64,000 nt of DNA. It comes from Actinomadura terrae. Lineage in GTDB: Bacteria > Actinomycetota > Actinomycetes > Streptosporangiales > Streptosporangiaceae. The stretch's first letter is position 1; every line of letters begins with the position of its first letter. Location: contig NZ_JAICDG010000001.1 in assembly GCF_022751215.1 (NCBI RefSeq), positions 2,232,001 to 2,296,000 of the forward strand, given 5' to 3'. The notes below the pieces were generated by a model that saw only the letters and a list, made by a program, of their open reading frames with translations, was not told where the DNA came from and did no database searches. Below are positions 34,752-42,771 of the stretch, piece by piece. The position numbers and the translations under genes were made by a program.

Positions 34752-35384
34752 TCAGGGACGGACGCTCAGAGCGAGCCGGATGGCGAAGAGGATGAACGCG
34801 GTTCCGGCGACCAGGTCCGCCAGGCGCAGGGTGTGAGGGGTGAGGAGGTGGCGGCCGACGCGGTGCATCACGGTGATCCAGACGAGGAGCCAGGTGAGCC
34901 CCATGGCCAGGTAGGCGGTCGCGAGCAGGGCGAGCGAGGGCCCGGTGGCCGCCCCGGGCGGGACGAACTGCGGGAGGAAGGCCGTGAGGAAGAGGCCGAC
35001 CTTGGGGTTGCTGCCCGTGCACAGCAGCCCCTGGAGGTAGGCGGCGGGGACGGTGGTCGCGCCCGAGGGCGCGGATGCGGCGGGTGGGGAGCGCGAGGAG
35101 AGCGAGGCCCGCAGGATCATCTGCCCCCAGAAGGCCAGCACCGCGGCGCCGGCCCATTGCAGCGCCGAGAGCAGGGCGGGTTCCCGTTGGAGCAGGAGGG
35201 TCAGGCCGCCGAAGCCGAGCAGCGCCTGGGCCGTGCCCGCGGTGATCATGCCGAGGGCGGCGGCCAGCGCGGGCGGGACGGCGCGGTGCCGCAGGACGAG
35301 GCGGCTGATCAGCAGCAGGTCCGGGCCCGGGGTGACGATCACCACCGCCGAGCAGGCGAAGAAGCCCGGCGTCAGCGGGCTCAC
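34752..35384 (-). CDS. LysE/RhtB-family amino acid exporter
   Basis: 210 residues with about six hydrophobic helices. TPGPDLLLISRLVLRH (18-33) is the LysE family signature, and GSNPKVGLFLTAFLPQF the second conserved motif. Members export amino acids and derivatives. Its start overlaps the ATP-grasp stop by four bases, making it the last gene of the six-gene operon headed by the SznE-like gene. It could export the nitrosated amino acid or a peptide made from it (inference). Confidence 0.9.
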   Translation of the reverse strand: MSPLTPGFFACSAVVIVTPGPDLLLISRLVLRHRAVPPALAAALGMITAGTAQALLGFGGLTLLLQREPALLSALQWAGAAVLAFWGQMILRASLSSRSPPAASAPSGATTVPAAYLQGLLCTGSNPKVGLFLTAFLPQFVPPGAATGPSLALLATAYLAMGLTWLLVWITVMHRVGRHLLTPHTLRLADLVAGTAFILFAIRLALSVRP

Positions 35385-36709
35385 GGGGGAGGGGCCGGAG
35401 CCGGGGCTCCGGCGACGAGGCCGGCCTCGATGCGGCGGACGGCCCGGTAGTCGGCCCAGAGCAGGTCCCGGTCCGGGTGGGTGAAGACGGCGAACCCCAG
35501 GTCGAAGCTGCTGAACAGGTCCTTGGTCATTTCGATGTACCGGCCGTCGGCGAAGTGCCGGACGGAGAAATGGTGGGTCGGGAGGCCGTCGATGGCGTCC
35601 AGCGCGGCGGCGTTCCGCACGACGCCGGGGCGCTGCGCGATGTGGAAGACCACGAGCATGGGCGACAGCAGCTCATACCCTCGCGGCGGCGGTCCCTGCC
35701 CGGTGTACTGGCGGACCGTACGGGCGACCTGGCTGTCGCCGGTGGCCACCTGGCAGAACGCGGGATGGCCGCCGCCGTGCGGGCGGGCGCCGATCTCGAT
35801 CAGCCGCGGCCCCCGCGCCGTCCGCATGATCTCGATGTGCGCAGGGCCGTGCCGCACGCCGACCGCGTCGAGCACGCCGAGGGCGTAGGGCAGCAGCTCG
35901 TCCAGCACGGGCTCGTCGGGGGGCAGCCACTCCATGCTGTCGTACACCGCCATGTACGGGCCGTTGTCGATCTTGCGATACCGGCAGACGTCGGTCACCG
36001 TGTGGACGCCGTCGTGGCTGAAGGTGTCGACGACGTACTCGACGCCCTTCACGTACTCCTGGACGACCACCCGGTCGTTGACGAGGCCGAGCCGGTTGGT
36101 GCGGCCCGCGAGCGCGTCGAACGCCTTCCGCCGGCCCCGCCCGCCCGGCAGCCGTATGACGCCGTCCGTGCAGACGCTCTTGGGCGGCTTGACGACCAGG
36201 TCACGGCCGGCCAGGCCGGACGCCTCGATCCAGGCCTCCATCTCGGCCGGGTCCGCCGTGCAGATCTGCGCGATCACCGGCAGGCCGGCCGCGGCCGCGG
36301 CGGCGGCCATCGCGCCCTTGTGGCGGCGGGCGGCGGCGCGCTCGGGCGTGTTGGCGACCTCGGGGACGACCTCGGGCGCGATGGCGTCCGCCAGCTCCAC
36401 CCCCGACTCGCAGCCCGCGATCACGCACCGGGGCCGGATCTCCCGGAGGCGGGCGATGACCGGTGCGAGGTCGCCGTCGAAGGCGACGATCTCGTCGAAG
36501 TCCGCGGGCAGGTAGGACGACGCGTACACGCCGGGCGGCCGGGGTCCGGAGGTCACGGCCACGACCGGCACGCCCGCGTCCCGGAACGCGGGCGCGAACA
36601 GCGCGCCCGAGGAGTACGGGTCGACGATCACCGCGGGGCCGGCCGGGTCGCGGTACGAGCCTGCGGGAACGGCGGGGCCGGACGGGTCACGATGCGGCAT
36701 GGGGGGCAC
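35381..36709 (-). CDS. ATP-grasp ligase (L-amino acid ligase-like)
   Basis: 442 residues from GTG 36709 (ATG 36700 is an equally good start). A PreATP-grasp N-terminal domain (VIVDPYSSGALFAPAFRDAG) is followed by the ATP-grasp core: VVKPPKSVCTDGV, VVVQEYVKGVEYVVDTF and the Mg-binding end HIEIMRTARGPRLIEIGARPHGG. The pattern and length match the BacD/L-amino acid ligase group, which joins an amino acid or carboxylate to an amine via an acyl phosphate. Here it could amidate or dipeptidate the N-nitroso amino acid. It overlaps the hydrolase stop by 23 bases and the LysE start by four. Confidence 0.88.
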   Translation of the reverse strand: MPPMPHRDPSGPAVPAGSYRDPAGPAVIVDPYSSGALFAPAFRDAGVPVVAVTSGPRPPGVYASSYLPADFDEIVAFDGDLAPVIARLREIRPRCVIAGCESGVELADAIAPEVVPEVANTPERAAARRHKGAMAAAAAAAGLPVIAQICTADPAEMEAWIEASGLAGRDLVVKPPKSVCTDGVIRLPGGRGRRKAFDALAGRTNRLGLVNDRVVVQEYVKGVEYVVDTFSHDGVHTVTDVCRYRKIDNGPYMAVYDSMEWLPPDEPVLDELLPYALGVLDAVGVRHGPAHIEIMRTARGPRLIEIGARPHGGGHPAFCQVATGDSQVARTVRQYTGQGPPPRGYELLSPMLVVFHIAQRPGVVRNAAALDAIDGLPTHHFSVRHFADGRYIEMTKDLFSSFDLGFAVFTHPDRDLLWADYRAVRRIEAGLVAGAPAPAPPP

Positions 36710-38969
36710 CGCTCCGCTCGGCGAGGCGCGCCGTGGCGGCGCAGAAACGGTCCCAGGCCGCGGCCACGTTGGGGCTCATGGCCCGTGCCCGGAGGGCCGC
36801 GTGCACGATGCCCGGCTCGCTGACCTGCTCGACCGGGACGCCCTGCGCGCGCAGCGCCGCCGCGTACCGCTCGCCGTCGACGCTCAGCGAGTCCAGCTCG
36901 GCGCCCATGATGTAGGCGGGCGGCAGGTCATGGAACTTGCCGCCGACCAGGGGCGAGACGTACGGATGTGCCTCGTCGCCCGGCGTCGGGCAGTAGCACC
37001 GGGTGAAGAACTCCATCTCGCCGCCGCTGAGCAGCGGCACGTCCTCCCCTCCGTGGCGCCACCGGGTGAGGTCCAGCACGGGGTTGATCAGCGCCTGCCC
37101 GGCGAGGTCGGGGCCCCGCCGGTCGCGGCACATCATCGAGATCGCCACGGCCATGTTGGCGCCGGAACTGTCCCCGGCGACGACGATGCGGTCCGGGTCC
37201 AGCTCGCGGCGCGCGGCGGACGCGGCCAGCGCGCACACGCTCGCGTAGCAGTCCTCCAGCCCGGCGGGGAACGGGTCCTCCGGAGCCACCCGGTAGTCCA
37301 GCGCGAACGCCGTCAGCCCCGTCTTGGCGGCAAGCTCTGCGATCACCACGTGGTGGGTGGACAGCGAGCCGAGGACGAAGCCGCCGCCCCGGATGAAGCA
37401 CACCGCGCCCCGGCCCGACGGCGCGTGCGGGCGGTAGACGCGGACCCGGAGCCGCCGCCCGTCCTCGGCGTCCAGGTCCTCGTCGGTGATCGTGATCCCG
37501 GGGGGCAGGTCGTAGGGGAACTCGTCGGTCAGTCCCTCGTAGAGGCGCCGCTGCTCCTCGACCGGCCGCTGGTAGAAGTCCGGCGGCATGACCCGGTTGA
37601 AGCGGTCGATGTAGCCGGCGATGCCGGGCGCGTACTCCATGGAGATCCTCCTGGTCGGCTGTGGGGAGGCCGGTGCGACGAGGTGGGCGGGATGGGCGGG
37701 GTCGCGCAGGGCCCGCATGATGCCGCGGCGCAGCAGTGGCACCAGGCAGAGCACGGTGCCGGTGCCGCCCACCCAGAGCGCGGCGGGCAGCCCGGAGAGG
37801 GCGGTGATCGCCGCCGCGAGCAGGCTGCCGAGCGGCAGCGCCCCCCAGATCGCGAAGCGCTGGACCGCGTTGACGCGGCCCAGCAGGGCATCGGGGGTGA
37901 CGATCTGCCGCAGCGTCAGCGCGGCCGGGTTGAACAGGCCCTCGCCCGCACCGTGCACGATGCTGCCCGCCACCAGGCCGACCGCCGATCCGAGGGCGCC
38001 GGCCATGGGCATCAGCGCGAGTCCGGTGGCGGACACCGCCGCGCCGAGGACCAGCGTCCTCGGCAGTCCGAGACGGTCGGACGCCCGGCGGGAGGCGAGG
38101 TTGCCGAGCGGAAGGCCCAGCGCCGCCGAGCCCACGACCAGGCCGATCGCGCCGGGTTCGAGCCGCAGGACGTCGCGGCAGTACAGGACCAGGACGGTCT
38201 CCACCACGCTCAGGAACAGCACGTACACCGACCCGCACAGGAACACCGGCTCCAGCAGCGGGTGCCTGGCGACGAAGCTCAGGCCGTGCCGCACGTCCCG
38301 GCGCAGCCACCCGCGTCCGCGATCGCGCGCCGCCGCGGGCCGCTCGCGGTGCCTGATCCCGAGCAGCGTCAGGACGGACACAACCAAGGAGCCGCAGTTC
38401 AGGGCTACCGCGACTGCGGCGCCCAGCAGCCCGATCAGCGGTCCGGCGAGCATCGGCCCCGCGGTCCTGGCGAGCGACTCCGACAGGAACAGCCGCGCGT
38501 TGCCGCGGGCCAGGTCCGCGCGGTCGACGACCAGGCGGGGCAGGTAGGAGGTGTAGGCGACCTGGAAGAACACGACGGCCGAACCGCTTACGAAGACCAG
38601 GCCGAGCAGCACGGGGAAGGCCAGGGCGTCCAGCCAGATCAGGCCGGCGACGACCGCGAAGACCACCGCCTGGACGCAGTCGCAGACGATCGCGGTCGTC
38701 CTGCGCGGCAGCCGGTCGACCACCGCGCCCGCCGGGAGGGCGAGCAGCAGCCAGGACGCGTAGTGCGCGAACGGGAGCAGCGCCGCCTGCGCCGCACTCG
38801 CGCCCAGGGTGGAGACGGCGAGCAGCGGCAGCGCCACGACCATCACCCGGTCGCCGACCAGGCTGACGGACTGGCCGGCCCACAGCAGCCTGAAGTCGTG
38901 CCGCGCGCGGGCCTGCGCCGCTTCCGCCGGGGGCCCACCCGCGGTGGCGGTGCTGCCGCTGCCCGTCAA
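36687..38969 (-). CDS. MFS transporter fused in frame to an alpha/beta-hydrolase (HSL type)
   Basis: 760 residues from a TTG start whose TTGA overlaps the Rieske stop. Residues ~25-435 form an EntS/MFS_3-like transporter of about 12 helices (HDFRLLWAGQSVSLVGDRV, GAVVDRLPRR, GLVVGSAALGLPLGN). Residues ~444-760 are a hormone-sensitive-lipase-like hydrolase with nucleophile motif GDSSGAN, acid AELDSLSVDG and base IVHAALRA. The oxyanion motif is RGGGF instead of HGGGF. No stop separates the two. A perfect AGGAGG sits eight bases before an internal ATG at 37640, so the 317-residue hydrolase may also be made alone. A substrate-processing transporter, or two products from one frame, are both possible. 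Confidence 0.85.
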   Translation of the reverse strand: MTGSGSTATAGGPPAEAAQARARHDFRLLWAGQSVSLVGDRVMVVALPLLAVSTLGASAAQAALLPFAHYASWLLLALPAGAVVDRLPRRTTAIVCDCVQAVVFAVVAGLIWLDALAFPVLLGLVFVSGSAVVFFQVAYTSYLPRLVVDRADLARGNARLFLSESLARTAGPMLAGPLIGLLGAAVAVALNCGSLVVSVLTLLGIRHRERPAAARDRGRGWLRRDVRHGLSFVARHPLLEPVFLCGSVYVLFLSVVETVLVLYCRDVLRLEPGAIGLVVGSAALGLPLGNLASRRASDRLGLPRTLVLGAAVSATGLALMPMAGALGSAVGLVAGSIVHGAGEGLFNPAALTLRQIVTPDALLGRVNAVQRFAIWGALPLGSLLAAAITALSGLPAALWVGGTGTVLCLVPLLRRGIMRALRDPAHPAHLVAPASPQPTRRISMEYAPGIAGYIDRFNRVMPPDFYQRPVEEQRRLYEGLTDEFPYDLPPGITITDEDLDAEDGRRLRVRVYRPHAPSGRGAVCFIRGGGFVLGSLSTHHVVIAELAAKTGLTAFALDYRVAPEDPFPAGLEDCYASVCALAASAARRELDPDRIVVAGDSSGANMAVAISMMCRDRRGPDLAGQALINPVLDLTRWRHGGEDVPLLSGGEMEFFTRCYCPTPGDEAHPYVSPLVGGKFHDLPPAYIMGAELDSLSVDGERYAAALRAQGVPVEQVSEPGIVHAALRARAMSPNVAAAWDRFCAATARLAERSGAPHAAS
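37640..37655 (-). promoter_or_regulatory. Internal Shine-Dalgarno before hydrolase ATG
   Basis: On the minus strand AGGAGG occurs eight bases before ATG 37640 (MEYAPGIAGY) inside the MFS-hydrolase frame. It is the best ribosome binding sequence of the operon and would initiate a free hydrolase of 317 residues. Confidence 0.6.
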
Positions 38970-39331
38970 GGCCGACCCGCCGTCGTGCCTGCGGGCGGCG
39001 CGGTCCGGAGGTCGCGGGAGAGGGGCCGGTGTTCGAGCGAGTACGGCGTGTCCCCGGCGTCGGGGAGCACCGCCGTCACCTCCTCGCCGCGACGCACCGC
39101 CGGGACACCGGTCTTGAGGAGCCTGGACAGTGAGGTCGCGCTGCCGTGCCACGGGCACAGCAGACGGCCGCCGTCGGCCGAGAGGCGCGCCAGGTGAAGC
39201 GGGCCGCCCCGGTGCGGGCACCGGGCCGGAAGGACGAACGAGCCGCGGGCCGTACGGGCCCAGACGAACGACCGGTCTCCGACGACCGCGCAGTTGCCGG
39301 GGCCCGCCACGGCGAACCTCAGGACAAGCAC
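38966..39331 (-). CDS. Rieske-type [2Fe-2S] ferredoxin
   Basis: 121 residues from GTG 39331, which overlaps the SznF-like gene by 13 bases; the frame further upstream is inside that gene. The cluster ligands are C-x-H in ARCPHRGGPL and C-x2-H in LLCPWHGS, about 18 residues apart. The protein is short and has no oxygenase domain, so it is an electron carrier. Located directly after the diiron/cupin enzyme, it is a natural candidate to reduce it (inference; a reductase gene is not visible). The stop overlaps the MFS start (TTGA). Confidence 0.88.
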   Translation of the reverse strand: MLVLRFAVAGPGNCAVVGDRSFVWARTARGSFVLPARCPHRGGPLHLARLSADGGRLLCPWHGSATSLSRLLKTGVPAVRRGEEVTAVLPDAGDTPYSLEHRPLSRDLRTAPPAGTTAGRP

Positions 39332-40737
39332 GACCTGTAGTCCCCGACCGAGTGGATCTCGTACACGCACTCGTCCGACTCGATGATCGCGCCGTGCAGC
39401 CGGTTTCCCCTGATGACCGTGCCCTCGCCGGCCCGGAGAATCTGGTGGGCGTCGAATCCGCTGACGAATTTCATGGTGCCCGAAACGATGTGGCACAGTT
39501 CGTCGCCGTTGTGGCAATGGGTGTTGGACAGCTCGCCGCGCGGTTCGACCAGATGCGCGATGGGCGCGGTGACCCGCCCGGTGGAGATGGCCTCCCAGCA
39601 GGGCGTGTGCAACTCCTTGTTGTGCGGGCCCGCGTCCATCCAGGCGATCTGGTCGGCGAAGTCCCGATCGGCGATGCCGACCACGGCCTGGGCCTCCTCG
39701 AACCCCCGGACGATCTCGGGGATCACCGTGTCGCCGCACATGTCGACCACCGGCAGGATGAGCCGCTCCAGCGCCATCCGGCCATGGTGGGTGTCGATGT
39801 GCACGTGCTCGGTGAAGTACTCGACGTCGACCTCCTCGCCCAGCACCCGCCGGAGCAGCTCGGCCGCGCGCCGGCAGAAGTCCACGAGGGTGAACTCGGT
39901 GTAGTAGAGCGCGCCGAGATAGCGGAAGAACAGCTCGTGGTTCTTTCCGAGGTAGTGGAAGTAATTGTTCATGAGCAGGCTGCTGGTGAGGTAGAACTGC
40001 CAGTAGTGATGGATGTCGCTGCGCAGCCCGGCGGATTTCAGCGTCCGTTCGAACAACGTGCTGTGCTTGGTCTCGTGCACCCCGTAGCCGTACTCGTCAA
40101 TGATCACCTTGAACCATTCGGACTGCGCCTGCCCGTAGTGGCCCATGACGTTGCGGATCATCGGCGACGCCTCGGAGAGGAAGTCGGGGGCGAACTGCAC
40201 CAGCCACATCCGGGCCGCCCTGGCCGGATCGCTCGACTTCTCGATGGCCTGCTCCGACGCGGTCGGCTCGCCGGTGACGGTCAGCGCTCGCAGAAACGCC
40301 TCCAGGGAGGCCTTGTCCCACTTGCCCGACGTTTCGACCTCATCGTCCAGGAAGCCGAACGAGAACCGCTCCAGCGCGGGCCGGATGGCCTCGCCGAGCG
40401 CCCGGTTGGACGAACTGTAGAACGCGCGGAAGTCCTCCCATTTCGCCGGGTCCGCGAACCCGCCCTGGGGCAGGAAGACGAGATCGGCCTCGTAGATGCA
40501 GGTGAGCAGGCGCTGCGCGGCGAGGTTCTCGTAGTTGAGGAGCTCGCCCTTCGGGAGCACCCGGTCGAAATCCTGGCCGGCCAGCACCTGGGGACGCAGT
40601 TGCCGGCGATAGGGATTGTCCTCGTTCAGCCATTCCTCGTTGTCGAGGTAGAGCGGATGGCTCGCATAGCGCAGCACCGCCTCCCTGAGTTCGGCGCCGC
40701 CGATTTCGTGAGGTCGGTAGGGCGGGACTCTGCTCAT
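39319..40737 (-). CDS. sznF: SznF-like N-nitrosourea-forming enzyme: heme-oxygenase-like diiron domain + cupin
   Basis: 472 residues, one more than I recall for SznF. Three parts: N-terminal helical region (1-150), heme-oxygenase-like diiron oxygenase (160-330) and C-terminal cupin (395-465). Visible candidate ligands are Glu189, Glu215, Glu222, His225, Glu281, His311, Asp315, His318 (YFTEHVHIDTHHG) and, in the cupin, His407, His409 (THCHNG) and His448. These are the residue numbers I remember for SznF metal ligands. SznF hydroxylates N-delta and N-omega' of N-omega-methyl-arginine, then the cupin iron rearranges it to an N-nitrosourea. ATG 40737 overlaps the SznE-like stop (ATGA). A nitrosated citrulline-type product is strongly expected. 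Confidence 0.93.
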   Translation of the reverse strand: MSRVPPYRPHEIGGAELREAVLRYASHPLYLDNEEWLNEDNPYRRQLRPQVLAGQDFDRVLPKGELLNYENLAAQRLLTCIYEADLVFLPQGGFADPAKWEDFRAFYSSSNRALGEAIRPALERFSFGFLDDEVETSGKWDKASLEAFLRALTVTGEPTASEQAIEKSSDPARAARMWLVQFAPDFLSEASPMIRNVMGHYGQAQSEWFKVIIDEYGYGVHETKHSTLFERTLKSAGLRSDIHHYWQFYLTSSLLMNNYFHYLGKNHELFFRYLGALYYTEFTLVDFCRRAAELLRRVLGEEVDVEYFTEHVHIDTHHGRMALERLILPVVDMCGDTVIPEIVRGFEEAQAVVGIADRDFADQIAWMDAGPHNKELHTPCWEAISTGRVTAPIAHLVEPRGELSNTHCHNGDELCHIVSGTMKFVSGFDAHQILRAGEGTVIRGNRLHGAIIESDECVYEIHSVGDYRSCLS

Positions 40738-41822
40738 TTGCTCACCTCTGGTGGCGGTGGATCGTGCTCGGCGTAGAGCTTGGTGCCTTCCCAGCGCAAT
40801 ACGACGCTGAGCGTTTCGCCGGCCCGGACCGGCATCGGGTCCCGGAACGAGACGAAGCCCTGCATCCAGTGCGAGCCGGTGTTGTCCGGCGAGTTGCGCA
40901 GCACGACTCCTCCGCCGAGGTCCATCTCCCACCACACGAGGACGGCGTGCGCCGTGCCGTCGGCGGCCACCGGCAGCAGCACCCTGCGGGCGCCGTCCTC
41001 CAGGGGGTCGCGGGCGAAGTCGAACTCGGCGAGGACGGCGACGCCGCCCAGCATCCGGTGCGGCCAGGTCGCGGTGCGGACCGGGAAGTGCCCGACGGTG
41101 GCCGCCACGTTGAACAGGCTGACGTCGAACCCCGAGGCCCGGCCCACCCGGTTGAGGTCGCTGATCGGCTTGCTTTCGATCAGCGCGCCGCGCAGCCGGG
41201 CCGACCCCGGGACCAGCCGGCCCTCCGGGGCCAGCAGCTCGGCGCGGGCGTGCCGCATGGCGGGCAGCAGACCCTCGCCGACCAGGCCGCAGTCGACGAT
41301 CTCGGTGACCACGAGATCCGCCGGTCTGGCCAGGTCGACGCCGGGGCGCAGCAGGAAGGACGGCTTGGGCACCACGGTGATGGTCTCGGACATGCCCTGC
41401 TCGGCCACGATGCGCCGGGTGATCTCGGCCAGCAGCGGATCGGCCTCGCAGGTGGTGACCGCCGCGGCGCCGGCCCGTACGGCCATCATCGCCAGCAGAC
41501 CGGTTCCCGAGCCGATGTCCAGGACGTGCATGCCGGGCCGTACGTTCTTCTCCAGCGCCAGCGCGAAGGCGTCGCACCGCTCGGCGTCGTTGAGCATGGA
41601 GAAATGCCAGCGGGGTATCGTGAGCGCCGTCACTTTATTGATCAAGGCGCTGAACGCGGTGGCAGAGGAGGGCGTGTCCTGCAATTCCGCACCCGCGGCC
41701 AGCAGTTCTTCTACGCGCTTTGTGCTGCTCTGCACGGCAGCGGTCAGGAACTTCGCATCCGGTAAGGCTGCGCGGCCCCCGTTCACATCGGACGGCTCAT
41801 CGCTCTCAATTGCGATATTCAC
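40734..41822 (-). CDS. sznE: SznE-like arginine N-methyltransferase (PRMT family)
   Basis: 362 residues from GTG 41822; upstream extension to ATG 41990 is possible but reads through AT-rich promoter-like DNA. PRMT pattern: PRWHFSMLNDAERCDAFALA, SAM motif I DIGSGTGLLA (102-111), motif acidic residue CEAD, and the double-E hairpin VTEIVDCGLVGEG with Glu174 and Glu183. The C-terminal beta-barrel follows. Bacterial PRMTs are rare; SznE uses free L-arginine to make N-omega-methyl-arginine, the SznF substrate. Its immediate coupling to the SznF-like gene makes the same role very likely. First gene of the six-gene operon. Confidence 0.92.
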   Translation of the reverse strand: MNIAIESDEPSDVNGGRAALPDAKFLTAAVQSSTKRVEELLAAGAELQDTPSSATAFSALINKVTALTIPRWHFSMLNDAERCDAFALALEKNVRPGMHVLDIGSGTGLLAMMAVRAGAAAVTTCEADPLLAEITRRIVAEQGMSETITVVPKPSFLLRPGVDLARPADLVVTEIVDCGLVGEGLLPAMRHARAELLAPEGRLVPGSARLRGALIESKPISDLNRVGRASGFDVSLFNVAATVGHFPVRTATWPHRMLGGVAVLAEFDFARDPLEDGARRVLLPVAADGTAHAVLVWWEMDLGGGVVLRNSPDNTGSHWMQGFVSFRDPMPVRAGETLSVVLRWEGTKLYAEHDPPPPEVSK

Positions 41823-42179
41823 AGGAAGGACACCTACCAGCGCAGGAGAACATGGCCTGTCCGGTGGCCGGACCGGCGGGGCGGAGATATACATCCGGTC
41901 TGAGTATTTACGGGCTCCACCGGAGCCCCTCAGTTCTAGACCCGAATCATGCTTCCGTGTCAGTGAGCAAGTCAATCTTGCTTCGCGCATAAATAGCCAC
42001 GAAGCGTGATCTGTCCAGTTGAACGCCGCGACTACTGGCCGACCCAGGACAGCTGTAACCCCCGAATGATCTTTTTGTCGTCAGCTGAATGATTCGCCCA
42101 ACTCCGACTGAAGATCCTTTTCAGCTGCCAATTGGCGCGTCTTCTGCGTGATCGTCGGGTGCGGGGCCCGGGCGGGGTT
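41823..42179 (-). promoter_or_regulatory. AT-rich upstream region of the nitrosourea operon
   Basis: 357 bp without a convincing gene, clearly AT-richer than its surroundings (notably 41880-42110), so it probably holds the operon promoter. It contains a perfect 7-bp hairpin GGGCTCC-ACC-GGAGCCC at 41912-41928 and several TAAATA/ATGATCT stretches. I cannot choose a definite -35/-10 pair. Confidence 0.5.
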
Positions 42180-42686
42180 TCACGGGGTGACGCGCTGGGC
42201 CAGCACCTGGACCGGGGATTCGTTGACCTCGACCGTGCGGACGGGCTCGAAGCCGTGCCGCCGGTAGTAGTCGACCAGGGGTCCGCCCCCGCCGGCGTAG
42301 CAGTCGACGCGCATCAGCCCGACGCCCCAGGCGCGCGCCTCGTCGCGGGCCTTGCCGAGCAGCGCGCCGCCCACCCCGCGGCCGGTGGCGTCGCGGGCGG
42401 TGAGCAGCAGGTTCACGTACAGCTCCGGCTCGTCGGCCGCGTCGACGTAGGACGGCGGCGCCGACCCGACGGCCAGGACCCCGGCGGGGCGCCCGTCGAG
42501 CTCGGCGATCCAGATGTCGTTGGTGCGGGCGATGCCGGTGATCCGCTCCACCTTCCGCGGGTCCGCCGACCAGGGCTCGGTGCCCCACTGGTCCGGCCGT
42601 CCGTTCGCCACGAGCCACGCCACGGCCGCGTCGAACATCGCCATGATCGTCGGCACGTCCCCCATGCCGCCCCTGCGGATCTCCAT
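42180..42686 (-). CDS. GNAT-family N-acetyltransferase
   Basis: 168 residues with AGAGGAGG before ATG 42686. The acetyl-CoA motif is TGRGVGGALLGKA near residue 101, after ELYVNLLLTARDA. It ends YYRRHGFEPVRT, typical of GNATs. Substrate unknown. It lies upstream of the SznE-like gene in the same direction, separated by 357 bp, so it may be independent; N-acetylation as a protection step is conceivable but not supported by sequence. Confidence 0.87.
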   Translation of the reverse strand: MEIRRGGMGDVPTIMAMFDAAVAWLVANGRPDQWGTEPWSADPRKVERITGIARTNDIWIAELDGRPAGVLAVGSAPPSYVDAADEPELYVNLLLTARDATGRGVGGALLGKARDEARAWGVGLMRVDCYAGGGGPLVDYYRRHGFEPVRTVEVNESPVQVLAQRVTP

Positions 42687-42771
42687 GATGCCTCCTCTGC
42701 GCCGCCGATCCTCGCAGAACCATGATCATTGCCGCGCGGCGGGGCAGGGGCGGGGGCGGGGCGGGGCCGGG

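Noticed and set aside
38970-39221. Longer start of the MFS-hydrolase gene
   Set aside because: The added residues are Arg/Pro/Gly-rich and antisense-like shadows of the Rieske gene; the TTG at 38969 overlaps the Rieske stop.
40734-41822. Ordinary small-molecule methyltransferase
   Set aside because: The double-E hairpin and barrel pattern are specific to PRMTs, and the gene is coupled to a SznF-like gene.
41823-41990. Extended SznE N-terminus from ATG 41990
   Set aside because: The stretch is AT-rich, contains a hairpin and reads as promoter DNA; PRMT similarity begins after GTG 41822.
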